Shown here in pieces: positions 1 through 7,388 of a DNA stretch of 64,000 nt (positions are counted from its first letter, which is position 1; each line of letters starts with the position of its first letter). The position numbers and the translations under genes were made by a program. The notes beneath the pieces were generated by a model. That model was not told the origin of the DNA. It did not search any database and saw nothing but the letters and a program-made list of their open reading frames with translations. This stretch comes from an uncultured Pseudoflavonifractor sp. (GTDB lineage Bacteria > Bacillota > Clostridia > Oscillospirales > Oscillospiraceae), in NCBI GenBank assembly GCA_947577065.1, contig CANPTT010000001.1:1-64000 (forward strand), in the 5' to 3' direction.

Positions 1-232
1 GGAACAGGATAGGGCAGACGATATGATTCCGAATGACCTTGCACAGCTCCAGCCCGTCCATCCCTGGCATATTGATGTCCAGAAGGATGAGGTTTGGCTT
101 TGCAGTCAGCTTCGCCAGGGCTTCATCGCTGCTGTTGGCCACGGAAACCATATAGCCGTGATCCTGCAAATGGGTAGAAAGCAGTTCGGTCAGCATCGGT
201 TCGTCATCCACGATCAAAATTCTGTATGCCAT
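1..232 (-). CDS. Response regulator, receiver domain (partial, runs off left edge)
   Basis: Only the first 77 residues lie in the window. They form a CheY-like receiver domain: the acidic pair and following Glu at residues 9-11 (VDDE), the phospho-acceptor Asp at residue 52 in ILLDINMPGMDG, and a downstream hydrophobic strand ICPILF-like. The start is ATG at 232, preceded on the minus strand by a G-rich Shine-Dalgarno stretch. The output domain is outside the window, so an OmpR-type DNA-binding regulator is likely but not shown. The gene points away from the tRNA scar at 530-561 and may belong to an integrated element lying to the left. Confidence 0.85.
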   Translation of the reverse strand, partial: MAYRILIVDDEPMLTELLSTHLQDHGYMVSVANSSDEALAKLTAKPNLILLDINMPGMDGLELCKVIRNHIVCPILF

Positions 233-529
233 GGGAACACCCCCAGTCTTTTTTATCCTATAGGGAGAAAGTCAAAATTCGGTCAAGAATAAAACTCAAT
301 GGCATATTTCAATTATATACTGTGGAGCGTCAAGTATCAATTGTACAAATAAGGCCCCTTAAAATTAGTTTTACGTTGATAAGGAAGCATTCAAATTCAT
401 TCGTGGTCGATTCTCTGCTTCATGTTGCTGCCCAGCAGTTTATCGTTGACAGCCTGGGCGAAATCATGGCTTTCATACAGCAGAAAGCAAAGTAGTTTTT
501 CTGAACTTGTCCCCTTACGAACAACCCCC
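233..529. other. AT-rich intergenic stretch between response regulator and tRNA scar
   Basis: No convincing gene is visible. The stretch is clearly AT-richer than the bulk of the window. On the minus strand an open frame without a start runs from about 515 to a TGA at 397-399 and ends in residues SHDFAQAVNDKLL and RIDHE; it could be the tail of a decayed gene, but I do not recognise it and cannot exclude chance. The promoter of the response regulator at 1-232 should lie here on the minus strand. Confidence 0.4.
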
Positions 530-561
530 GGTTGTGGGTTCGATTCCCACCATCAGCTCCA
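530..561 (+). pseudogene. 3' fragment of a tRNA gene (T-arm, acceptor 3' strand, CCA): probable attachment-site scar
   Basis: Positions 534-550 form a perfect T-arm: stem GTGGG, loop TTCGATT, stem CCCAC. A 7-nt acceptor strand CATCAGC (551-557), discriminator T (558) and encoded CCA (559-561) follow. The matching 5' acceptor GCTGATG and the D and anticodon arms are absent upstream, so this is not a functional tRNA. Clostridial tRNA-Thr genes often end in this way, so tRNA-Thr is my guess. Isolated tRNA 3' ends are the usual footprint of integration by tyrosine recombinases. In the normal geometry the element would lie to the left, outside the window, and old chromosomal flank to the right. 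Confidence 0.75.
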
Positions 562-571
562 GAAAAGGAAA

Positions 572-597
572 CCCGGAACCATAACGGTTCCGGGCTT
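572..597. terminator. Bidirectional stem-loop terminator
   Basis: A 9-bp perfect stem CCCGGAACC/GGTTCCGGG encloses a 5-nt loop. The plus strand continues into a pyrimidine-rich CTTCCTCTTTCT and the minus strand into TTTCCTTTTC. It could end the RT-HD gene (minus, stop at 618-620), or be the original terminator behind the tRNA whose 3' end lies just upstream. Confidence 0.6.
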
Positions 598-617
598 CCT
601 CTTTCTATTGCAGTCTC

Positions 618-3600
618 TTACCGATCGTCTTTTTTCACATCCACATACTTTTTGAGATAGTCAAATATTTCATTGGAAAGGTTCTTATTCTCAACGACTT
701 GAATGCACATATCAATATCCGCAGTATAAAAATTTTCCCGAATACTTGTCAGGTACTCCTTTAGCGCGGCCAATTCTGTCACCAGGTAATTGTTCTTACG
801 CACAAACCACTTGCACAAAAAATTGCACTTCCGCCCGTCGCAGCTCTTGCCCTGGGCGCATTGAACCACGACTTTTGTTTTTCCCCCGGGCTTCGCCTCC
901 AGCGTGATCCCCGAGATATGCTTGCAGTGGTCAGCTTTTGTGGCCGTGGTTTGCAGCATTAGCACATCCACTGTCAAGGTCAATTTTTCCTCTATTCTCT
1001 TTGACCCAAATTTTCTTTTATTTTTTAAAATATATTGTGTATCTATGCTGCATTTATCCGTGATCAAATGAGAGATCCAGTGAAATCTGGACACCTCATT
1101 CAGGCTGGTCAGGTTGTGATCCAGAACTACTTTTGAGATCCGGTATCTGCTCATATCCAGCAGATCGCTCAACCGCAGAAGTATCTTGATCAATCGCATA
1201 TTGATCTTTCCTTCCCCGGCCGGCTTTTCTAAATATACGTCTTCCACATCGTAGCAATGCGCTTCGGATACCTGCGCTATATTTTCCCTCATGGCAGGCT
1301 CCAAAAACGACAGCTCGCTAAATTTCCGGATCTCATTGGCGCTGTCCTTTGCGTGGCTCCCACGGGCCTTCTGCTCAAAAAAATTATCTATCCGCTGATA
1401 CGTTTCATACAGATCCTTTTTGGTTGCCCGAATTCCCGCGTCCAAATTAAATTTGTTAAAGATCCCGGTAAATATTTCATCCGCCTCGGTATCCGTTCCC
1501 GCGTAGAATTTCTCAGGCTCCGGAAGGGTGACCATGGAAATATCATGGAGATAACAGGCCGCAAACAGGATAAAATAATCAATTTTCTTCAGTTCAAAAA
1601 AGGAGACCGCATGAAGCCAGCGTATGCACAGCCGGATCAGCATCACTGCGTGTTCCTGGTTGTGCAGGGTATAAAAATGCAGATACTTTGAACCATTTTT
1701 CCACGTGTCGCAGCAATACTTGTGGATTTGAATGAGCTGGTCAATTCTACACGGGTCACAGACAAAAACCTTGTATGCCTCCAAAACCTGTAAAAGGGAA
1801 TAATCCACCGTACGCCTATAGTCATCCTGTATATACTCGCCATAGTCCTGCCAAAACCTTTGCAGCGAAAAATCTGTGTTTCGCAGCGCCGCCAATATGC
1901 GTACCTCAGCGTACTGGATGGGCTCCTTGCTGTGCTTCGCAAAAACAAACTGGTCGTCCATTTCAAATTCAAACAGGTAAGAAAAGAGCCCGTTGACCAG
2001 CATTCTGGAAAGTGCCTCTACATTGCCGGGGATCCGCTTCGCCCAGGCATAGAGCCAATCCAGCCCCAGCATCTCAAACATTTCCTTTGCCGTCTTATCG
2101 CACAAAAGAGGAAATTTCTCCCACCTTTTCTCCTGGGCCTGCAGCAGCAGCACGTGATAGCGCTCCCGCAAAAGGCGGCGGAGCGTTCGATATGGATCGA
2201 CAGGACCATATTCCCCCGTTCCATCCAGGTAAGGCTGGCAGGCTGCTCGGATATAGGCGTGCTCTGTGCATTCTCCGTACAGGACGGTCATCAATTCGTT
2301 GATCGCATCCGCCAGGCGTCCTATTTCATCGTCCTCGTCTATACAACGTTTGAGAACGAACGGGATCACCGACGCAAGCGTGTCATCGGTATACTTCTCA
2401 TAAAATTCCTTTTTGTCCTCTTGCTCTCTGAGCGCAATATCCTTAAGCAGCTGCTCCCTTTGCTCCGAAATATCGCCGCTGGCCCGGTAATACAAAATGT
2501 TCTTTCTATAGGAAAAAAACTTTTTGTACCGGATCAGTTTTCTCAAGTACACCCGCTCATCCGGCTTATTTTGGACCCGCTTGATCTCACTTTCCACCAA
2601 GCTAAAAATTGCCTCCACCCTGCTTTTCATCATCTTGGCCTCATCGTCCGAAAAGGCGGTGCGGATGTCGAGGCTGATGTTGGAGGTCTCCCGGCTCAAG
2701 CCGTGTATGTAGCGCTCCGCGTTATTTTTCGTGGCTTCGATAATTTCGGAAAAATAGCTTTTGGAGTCTGACCCTGATTGCCGCTCCGGCCTATGGACCT
2801 GAATGCCGAAACACCCAGGCTCCTGATAACAAAAATCCTGCGGAAGACTGAGCTCCTCCGATCCCCTTCCCCTCTCCAGCAGCTCCTTCTCCGAGCGCTG
2901 AATATTTTTGTTCAGCTCCTGGATCATCTCATAAAACAGTTCATGATCCAGTTTGTTGTTTTTCCCATTTGTAAAAATGACAGAGTCGTCCACATAGAAT
3001 ACGGCCTCTCCCGGAAATACCCGCTCATACTCATCCGCGATCATGGTCATCAACAGATTGGCAAAGAAATAAGTATGGGGCAAGCCCTGCGGGAGCCCTT
3101 TGGCATAGGAGCAGGAGGAGGCTTCCACCGGTTCGGCCTGAAGATACCACTCCCGCTCCACATCCTTCAGCTCGCACAGCCGAAAAATAAGCAGCTTCCG
3201 CAAAAGGATCGGAATGACCTTGTCATTTTTCCATGTCAGAGGGATCTTCTCCATAATGTAATTGTACAGCATTTGCGGATGTACCGACGGGAAAAAATTC
3301 TTTAGGTCCAAGGTGACTTCATACCGATATTGCTTGGTTTCCCCGGCTTTGTAAAGTATGTCGTTCGCCTTGGCCGTATATTGCTGGTACTGCGTCTGCC
3401 AGCGCTTGAAAAGCTCTCTGCCGTTATACGAGATCCGATTTCCAAAAAAATTCGAGGGGATCAGTCTGCTCAGCTCAGACGGGATCAACTCTCCCTTTTC
3501 ATTCTGATTGTATACCAAGATCTGCAGCATAGATATGATCGCGATCTGATCGATCAATTTTGCGGTATGGATCGGCCGAAAAATGTCCTGCCCATTTTTA

Positions 3601-3848
3601 TACTTTTTGGGTTTGAAGTAGACGGTGACCTCAAAATAGTCCGCACTGTCGTCCAGGATCGTCTTCAATCTCCGTTGGACCCGCTTAACGGTCCGCTCCA
3701 TTACCGTGCGGTCAAAAACATCTCCAAGCGCCGCCAACAATTTGGTATCCTCCTTATCCAGCAGATCCTTTTCTTGGATATAGGAATTTACCGTATAGAT
3801 CGCCAAAAAAATATTTTCTTTGCTACACAGGCGCTTTCTCAGGTCCAT
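618..3848 (-). CDS. Reverse transcriptase-HD domain fusion protein (putative antiphage/defence RT)
   Basis: The protein has 1,076 residues from the ATG at 3848, which sits behind a strong GGGGAAGG site; a TTG at 3878 is possible but less likely. Residues about 60-300 form an RT fingers/palm: motif A-like LDLKNFFPSV (180-189), GLPQGLPHTYFFANLL (about 251-266) and catalytic YVDD (285-288). Residues 400-700 are a charged, helical region. An HD-hydrolase domain follows: HNQEH (729-733), LHDIS with His-Asp at 768-769, SHAKDSA (His 832), EAHCYD (His 864) and LSDLLD (895-898). Near the C-terminus are four Cys in a C-x5-C-x4-C-x3-C pattern. RTs outside retrons, DGRs and group II introns are mostly defence proteins (Abi and DRT families). 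I cannot place this one in a named class. No maturase X/thumb, ncRNA or template repeat is visible. Confidence 0.85.
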   Translation of the reverse strand: MDLRKRLCSKENIFLAIYTVNSYIQEKDLLDKEDTKLLAALGDVFDRTVMERTVKRVQRRLKTILDDSADYFEVTVYFKPKKYKNGQDIFRPIHTAKLIDQIAIISMLQILVYNQNEKGELIPSELSRLIPSNFFGNRISYNGRELFKRWQTQYQQYTAKANDILYKAGETKQYRYEVTLDLKNFFPSVHPQMLYNYIMEKIPLTWKNDKVIPILLRKLLIFRLCELKDVEREWYLQAEPVEASSCSYAKGLPQGLPHTYFFANLLMTMIADEYERVFPGEAVFYVDDSVIFTNGKNNKLDHELFYEMIQELNKNIQRSEKELLERGRGSEELSLPQDFCYQEPGCFGIQVHRPERQSGSDSKSYFSEIIEATKNNAERYIHGLSRETSNISLDIRTAFSDDEAKMMKSRVEAIFSLVESEIKRVQNKPDERVYLRKLIRYKKFFSYRKNILYYRASGDISEQREQLLKDIALREQEDKKEFYEKYTDDTLASVIPFVLKRCIDEDDEIGRLADAINELMTVLYGECTEHAYIRAACQPYLDGTGEYGPVDPYRTLRRLLRERYHVLLLQAQEKRWEKFPLLCDKTAKEMFEMLGLDWLYAWAKRIPGNVEALSRMLVNGLFSYLFEFEMDDQFVFAKHSKEPIQYAEVRILAALRNTDFSLQRFWQDYGEYIQDDYRRTVDYSLLQVLEAYKVFVCDPCRIDQLIQIHKYCCDTWKNGSKYLHFYTLHNQEHAVMLIRLCIRWLHAVSFFELKKIDYFILFAACYLHDISMVTLPEPEKFYAGTDTEADEIFTGIFNKFNLDAGIRATKKDLYETYQRIDNFFEQKARGSHAKDSANEIRKFSELSFLEPAMRENIAQVSEAHCYDVEDVYLEKPAGEGKINMRLIKILLRLSDLLDMSRYRISKVVLDHNLTSLNEVSRFHWISHLITDKCSIDTQYILKNKRKFGSKRIEEKLTLTVDVLMLQTTATKADHCKHISGITLEAKPGGKTKVVVQCAQGKSCDGRKCNFLCKWFVRKNNYLVTELAALKEYLTSIRENFYTADIDMCIQVVENKNLSNEIFDYLKKYVDVKKDDR

Positions 3849-4395
3849 TTTCCTTCCCCTCCCCACTCTTTCCGGCAACCATAGACAAAAAGCTTTTTGT
3901 GATCTCCTTCATATCCCTATCCAACGCAGAGTAAAAAAAGCTGGCCGTCCACCCGGAAAAACAGATGGTCACAATATTTTTCCCCTGCTCCACTCCTCTG
4001 AGCGACACTTCCTCGCAAAAAGACCCTTCCCCAGTCAGCCCACACCGAAAAAAGTCATCAATGGAAAAGGATACCCGCTCCGCCTGCGCCGGGTGGCTCG
4101 CGATCCACCGGCTGATATCCTCGCTCTGCTTCAGCCTTTCCACAAATTCATACAACCGCCTTTGCTTCTCTCCCGCCCGACGCAAAAACCGTTGAAAGTT
4201 CAAATCCTTCTGCACCAAAAAAGCCGTATGATAGCGATAGGCGTCATCCCCGGCGCTGAGGTAAAAGGAAAATGCTTCAATATACCTCTGGACGTCTTCC
4301 CTGCTGTAAAAATCTTTGCTGAAAAAGTCCTCTAAAACAGCTTTCAGCGCAGCCTCATATTTTTTTGAAGAAGGAGCATCTTTTGTCACGGCCAA
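3823..4395 (-). CDS. Unrecognised 190-aa protein upstream of and overlapping the RT-HD gene
   Basis: I do not recognise a family. The protein is soluble and charged: helical and Lys/Arg/Tyr-rich through residues 1-100, then a segment with a possible strand pattern (about 105-150, KNIVTICFSGW), and an acidic/Gly-rich tail. No signal peptide or membrane segment is visible. The start used is TTG at 4395 behind AGAGG; GTG at 4389 is an alternative. Its last 26 bp overlap the start of the RT-HD gene on the same strand, so translation is probably coupled and the two products likely act together. Like the RT-HD gene it is AT-richer than the surrounding chromosome. A regulatory, adaptor or antitoxin-like role would be pure inference. 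Confidence 0.7.
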   Translation of the reverse strand: MAVTKDAPSSKKYEAALKAVLEDFFSKDFYSREDVQRYIEAFSFYLSAGDDAYRYHTAFLVQKDLNFQRFLRRAGEKQRRLYEFVERLKQSEDISRWIASHPAQAERVSFSIDDFFRCGLTGEGSFCEEVSLRGVEQGKNIVTICFSGWTASFFYSALDRDMKEITKSFLSMVAGKSGEGKENGPEKAPV

Positions 4396-4581
4396 CAGCC
4401 TCTTTTCTCCCTTTTATTTTTATATATTGCCATTTTTTGACCTATGGTATAAAATAGCAGCAAGCGCTTCTTTCCCTTTATATATCTTTTAATATGTTAT
4501 CACAAATGAAAATGCTGACATTTTTTTGTCCTTTTCGGCATTTTCTTATCCCCGATAATTTAATGACAGGAGGACAGGTCC
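4396..4581. promoter_or_regulatory. Divergent AT-rich intergenic region
   Basis: The 186-bp region separates the RT-HD unit (minus) from the sigma-factor operon (plus) and must hold both promoters. It contains several TATA-rich patches (for example around 4422-4431 and 4478-4497) and a GATAAT hexamer just upstream of the sigma-gene ribosome site. No clean -35/-10 pair with canonical spacing could be fixed. Confidence 0.4.
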
Positions 4582-5082
4582 GTGAGAAAGAAAGAGATAC
4601 GGCCGCTGAGTCCAGAGGATCAGGAGTATGTGAGGAACTTCCTGCAAATCAACGACCCTTTGATCCGCCGGGTAGTCGCTCGCTACATGCATCCCAACAC
4701 GCCCGCAGAATTTGAGGACCTGCTCCAAAATACCTATGAGGCCATCTGTCGACAGCTGGACGTCTTTAAAACTTGCGAGAACCCGGAGCCGCTCCTTCGG
4801 ACCATTGCCATGCGCCAAGTTTGGGCCACCAACCGGAAGCACAGGCCCACCGTCCCTCTTCTGGATACCGTATCCGCTCCCACAGAGGACCGGGGCCTGG
4901 ATGAACTTTTACCCACCTCCACTCCCGCCGCTGATCGGGAGCTGTTCGAGGCCGTCTATGTACGCAGGGAAACCCTGGTGGAGCTGGCCGCCGAAAAGGG
5001 CTGCAAGCCCACCACAATGCACCAGCGGGCCAAACGGGCCAGGGACCACCTGAGAAAAGAATTGGAGAAAATCGGAATGTGA
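4582..5082 (+). CDS. RNA polymerase sigma factor, sigma-70/ECF-like (166 aa)
   Basis: A short sigma factor with two domains. Region 2-like residues 10-85 include FEDLLQNTYEAICRQL, with the DLLQ pattern of core-binding helix 2.2, and region 4-like residues 115-162 include a helix-turn-helix (LVELAAEKGCKPTTMHQRAKRAR). The length fits ECF factors (150-200 aa). The start is GTG at 4582, chosen because AGGAGG lies 8 nt upstream. The next gene encodes a protein with cytosolic N-terminus and one membrane segment, as expected of an anti-sigma or sigma-linked sensor. Target promoters cannot be read from the sequence. Confidence 0.82.
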   Translation: MRKKEIRPLSPEDQEYVRNFLQINDPLIRRVVARYMHPNTPAEFEDLLQNTYEAICRQLDVFKTCENPEPLLRTIAMRQVWATNRKHRPTVPLLDTVSAPTEDRGLDELLPTSTPAADRELFEAVYVRRETLVELAAEKGCKPTTMHQRAKRARDHLRKELEKIGM

Positions 5083-5133
5083 GTGTCAGGTTTTGACGGC
5101 TCATATTATATCATAATCAGGAGGGTTACATAG

Positions 5134-5991
5134 ATGTTTCAGCAGGACGGCAGACCCAAAACCGGCGCCGACGCTAAATTTAAAGAACATCTTCATCAAA
5201 AATCAGCGCAGGAGCTGAGAGCAGAGCTGGACATGATTTTTGAAGAGGAGGCGAGAACAGGGGTAAATGCGGACCCGGCACTTGTCGCGGAGTATTTTAC
5301 CGCCATAGAAACCATAGAGCCTGATGACAATGTTCAAATCCCCGGCGATTTTGAAACGTCGTGGGCCATTTTTCAAAAGAATCATCCGGAGCTATTTCCT
5401 AAAAAAGAGACAAAAACCCGAAAAAGGACCCTTCAGCCATTTCGCTTGGTGGAGGCCGCTGTCCTGGTGGGCGTCCTTCTGGTCTTCTCCGCCTCCGCGT
5501 TCCGCTGGCCTGATTACCTGGTCCGCTGGGGACAGGGAAAGCTCCATCTGATCCCGACCTCGGGGGTGATGGAGCTGGCAGAACCCAACGAAGAGGGATT
5601 TACCTCCATGGAGGACGCTCTGGCCGCCATCGGAGCCGATGACCTGTCCATCCCCACTTGGATCCCGGAGGAACTTGAGATCCAAACGATCTCGGTCCAA
5701 GTGACACCTGCTTTTTCCCAAGCGGTAGCACTCTACACAGCTGAGGATTCTAATGTAGTCCTGCGTATCTCCCACTACCATGATGAGGGAGATATGCCTG
5801 ATGCTTCCTTTGAAATGAACGAAGGTGAAGACCCCAGCGTATACATCAAAAATGAAGTAGAGCATATTCTTATTCATAATTTTGAGCAGCTTCAAGCCAT
5901 ATGGATAAGCGGCAATGATTACTGCAGTATTTCGGGTAATATCTCCACAAAGGAAATGAAAAGGATGATCGATTCCATATACGGAGGTTAA
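5134..5991 (+). CDS. Membrane protein with DUF4367-like C-terminal domain, putative anti-sigma partner
   Basis: 285 aa. Residues 1-90 are cytosolic, charged and helical. A single membrane segment lies at about 103-122 (VEAAVLVGVLLVFSASAF). The outer part, about 150-285, resembles DUF4367: a PTWIPEEL motif near 174, a strand-rich middle and the terminal pattern KEMKRMIDSIYGG typical of the family. The gene follows the sigma factor by about 50 bp with its own AGGAGG site and precedes a small secreted protein by 5 bp, so the three form one transcription unit. The order sigma factor then single-pass protein suggests it restrains the sigma factor and senses a signal outside the membrane; no known anti-sigma motif was identified. 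Confidence 0.75.
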   Translation: MFQQDGRPKTGADAKFKEHLHQKSAQELRAELDMIFEEEARTGVNADPALVAEYFTAIETIEPDDNVQIPGDFETSWAIFQKNHPELFPKKETKTRKRTLQPFRLVEAAVLVGVLLVFSASAFRWPDYLVRWGQGKLHLIPTSGVMELAEPNEEGFTSMEDALAAIGADDLSIPTWIPEELEIQTISVQVTPAFSQAVALYTAEDSNVVLRISHYHDEGDMPDASFEMNEGEDPSVYIKNEVEHILIHNFEQLQAIWISGNDYCSISGNISTKEMKRMIDSIYGG

Positions 5992-5996
5992 CAAAT

Positions 5997-6422
5997 ATGA
6001 AAAAAATGATTTCCGCCTTTTTGGCGGTTGTGATGCTGTGCGGCTCCCTCACCTGCTCGGCAGTGGAGCCCCGGGCCAGCAGATATTTTTCCATCCTCAC
6101 TGCCGTTATTACCCCTCAGGGGGGCAACAAAATGGCGGTCTCCTATTCTGTGACAGCCACCGGCTCCATGACGAAATTAGGTGCTTACAGCATTCGGTTG
6201 GAGGAAGAGGTTGGCAATGACAATTGGATCACCTCTACCACTGTTTATGGAAGCAAAAACCCCAGCTTCTATGCCTATGATACTGTTTCCCATGCTGGTT
6301 CATATACCTTCACCGGCATACCCGGGGTCAAATATCGGGCCGTTCTGGTGGCTTACGCCTCCAACAGCTCCGGCTCGGAGTACAGCAATGAGATCGTCTC
6401 TTCCGGCAAGGTCTGCCGGTAA
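5997..6422 (+). CDS. Small secreted protein (141 aa), unknown function
   Basis: A clear Sec signal peptide spans residues 1-23 (MKKMISAFLAVVMLCG, cleavage near CSA-VEP). The mature part of about 115 residues is rich in Ser, Thr, Tyr and Gly with alternating polar/hydrophobic residues, which suggests a beta-sandwich such as an Ig/FN3-like fold (YTFTGIPGVKYRAVLVAYAS). No catalytic motif is visible. It starts 5 bp after the DUF4367 gene and ends just before a strong terminator, so it is the last gene of the sigma-factor operon. It may be a target or signal of that pathway; this is inference from position. Confidence 0.75.
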   Translation: MKKMISAFLAVVMLCGSLTCSAVEPRASRYFSILTAVITPQGGNKMAVSYSVTATGSMTKLGAYSIRLEEEVGNDNWITSTTVYGSKNPSFYAYDTVSHAGSYTFTGIPGVKYRAVLVAYASNSSGSEYSNEIVSSGKVCR

Positions 6423-6440
6423 AAAGCGCTTGAAAAACGG

Positions 6441-6474
6441 ACCGCCGCGGAGTGTTTCCGCGGTGGTCTTTTTC
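6441..6474 (+). terminator. Rho-independent terminator of the sigma-factor operon
   Basis: A 12-bp GC-rich stem (GACCGCCGCGGA paired with TCCGCGGTGGTC) with a 5-nt loop is followed by a run of five T. It lies 20 bp after the stop of the secreted-protein gene. Confidence 0.9.
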
Positions 6475-6541
6475 TGCCCGCAAAGGCGGGTGGACGACTC
6501 CCCGGCGGCATACCTCCCTTTCCCGCTCTCCCTTTCTTTCA

Positions 6542-6570
6542 TTGCGCTTTGATAAAAAATGGCTTATAAT
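6542..6570 (+). promoter_or_regulatory. Sigma-A-type promoter for ymdB-sbcD-sbcC-like operon
   Basis: TTGCGC at 6542-6547 and TATAAT at 6565-6570 are separated by 17 bp, with the ymdB start 28 bp beyond. Confidence 0.75.
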
Positions 6571-6597
6571 AAAGTCTACAGAAAGGATGATACCCAT

Positions 6598-7377
6598 ATG
6601 CTTCTTCACCTTCTCGCCGTGGGCGATGTAGTGGGGCAGGGCGGGCTGGAGTTTTTGAGCCGCCATCTGCGCAGTCTAAAAAAACTCCACAATGTGGACT
6701 TTACCGTCGTCAACGGGGAAAATGCCTCGGGGGTGGGGCTCACCCCCGAGCAGGCCCAGACCATCCTGGACGCCGGGGCCGACGTCATCACCTTGGGCAA
6801 CCATACCTGGAACCGCATACAGATCAAGGATCTTTTGGACGAAAACCCCTATATCCTTCGGCCCGCCAACTATCCCCAGCGCCTTCCCGGCCGGGGCTTT
6901 GGGGTCTACGACGGGCCCAGGGGCCTGCGCATCGGGGTCATGAACCTCATCGGGCGGCTGGAGCTTCCCCCCCATAACGACAGCCCCTTTACCACCGCCG
7001 ACAGGCTTCTGAAGGAGGCCGGCGCAGACATCGTGGCGGTGGACTTTCACGCCGAGGCCACCAGTGAAAAGGGGGCCATGGGCTGGTATCTGGACGGGCG
7101 GGTCCAGGCGGTGTGGGGGACCCATACCCACGTACCTACGGCGGACTGCCAGATCCTGCCCCAGGGGACCGGCTTTGTCACCGACCTGGGCATGACGGGC
7201 CCTGCCCAATCCGTTCTGGGCATCCGCCCGGAGCAGTCGGTCAACCTGTTTTTAGGCGGCCTTCCCCAGCGGTATGAAGAGGCGGAAGGTCCCTGCAAGC
7301 TGAACGCCGTCCTCTTTGCCATCGACCCGGCGTCGGGGAAATGCATATCCGCCGAACGGGTGGATATTCAGGATTAA
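6598..7377 (+). CDS. ymdB: YmdB-family metallophosphoesterase (2',3'-cNMP phosphodiesterase)
   Basis: 259 aa, close to the 264 aa of Bacillus YmdB. Metal-binding motifs are in place: GDVVGQGG near the N-terminus, VVNGENASGG-like (NGENASGVG), LGNHTWN, VDFHAEATSEK and WGTHTHVPTAD. In Bacillus the enzyme is a hexameric phosphodiesterase that influences biofilm, motility and RNA turnover, and the gene normally follows rny. Here no rny is adjacent; ymdB instead heads a unit with the SbcD/SbcC-like pair. The start ATG at 6598 follows AAAGGATG. The protein is cytosolic. Confidence 0.9.
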   Translation: MLLHLLAVGDVVGQGGLEFLSRHLRSLKKLHNVDFTVVNGENASGVGLTPEQAQTILDAGADVITLGNHTWNRIQIKDLLDENPYILRPANYPQRLPGRGFGVYDGPRGLRIGVMNLIGRLELPPHNDSPFTTADRLLKEAGADIVAVDFHAEATSEKGAMGWYLDGRVQAVWGTHTHVPTADCQILPQGTGFVTDLGMTGPAQSVLGIRPEQSVNLFLGGLPQRYEEAEGPCKLNAVLFAIDPASGKCISAERVDIQD

Positions 7378-7388
7378 GGAGGTCTCTC

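Noticed and set aside
530..561. A functional tRNA gene
   Set aside because: Only the T-arm and 3' acceptor strand are present; no D-arm, anticodon arm or matching 5' acceptor occurs within 100 bp upstream.
618..4395. Retron or diversity-generating retroelement
   Set aside because: No msr/msd-like inverted repeats, no template/variable repeat pair and no target protein were seen near the RT; the fusion and size also do not fit.
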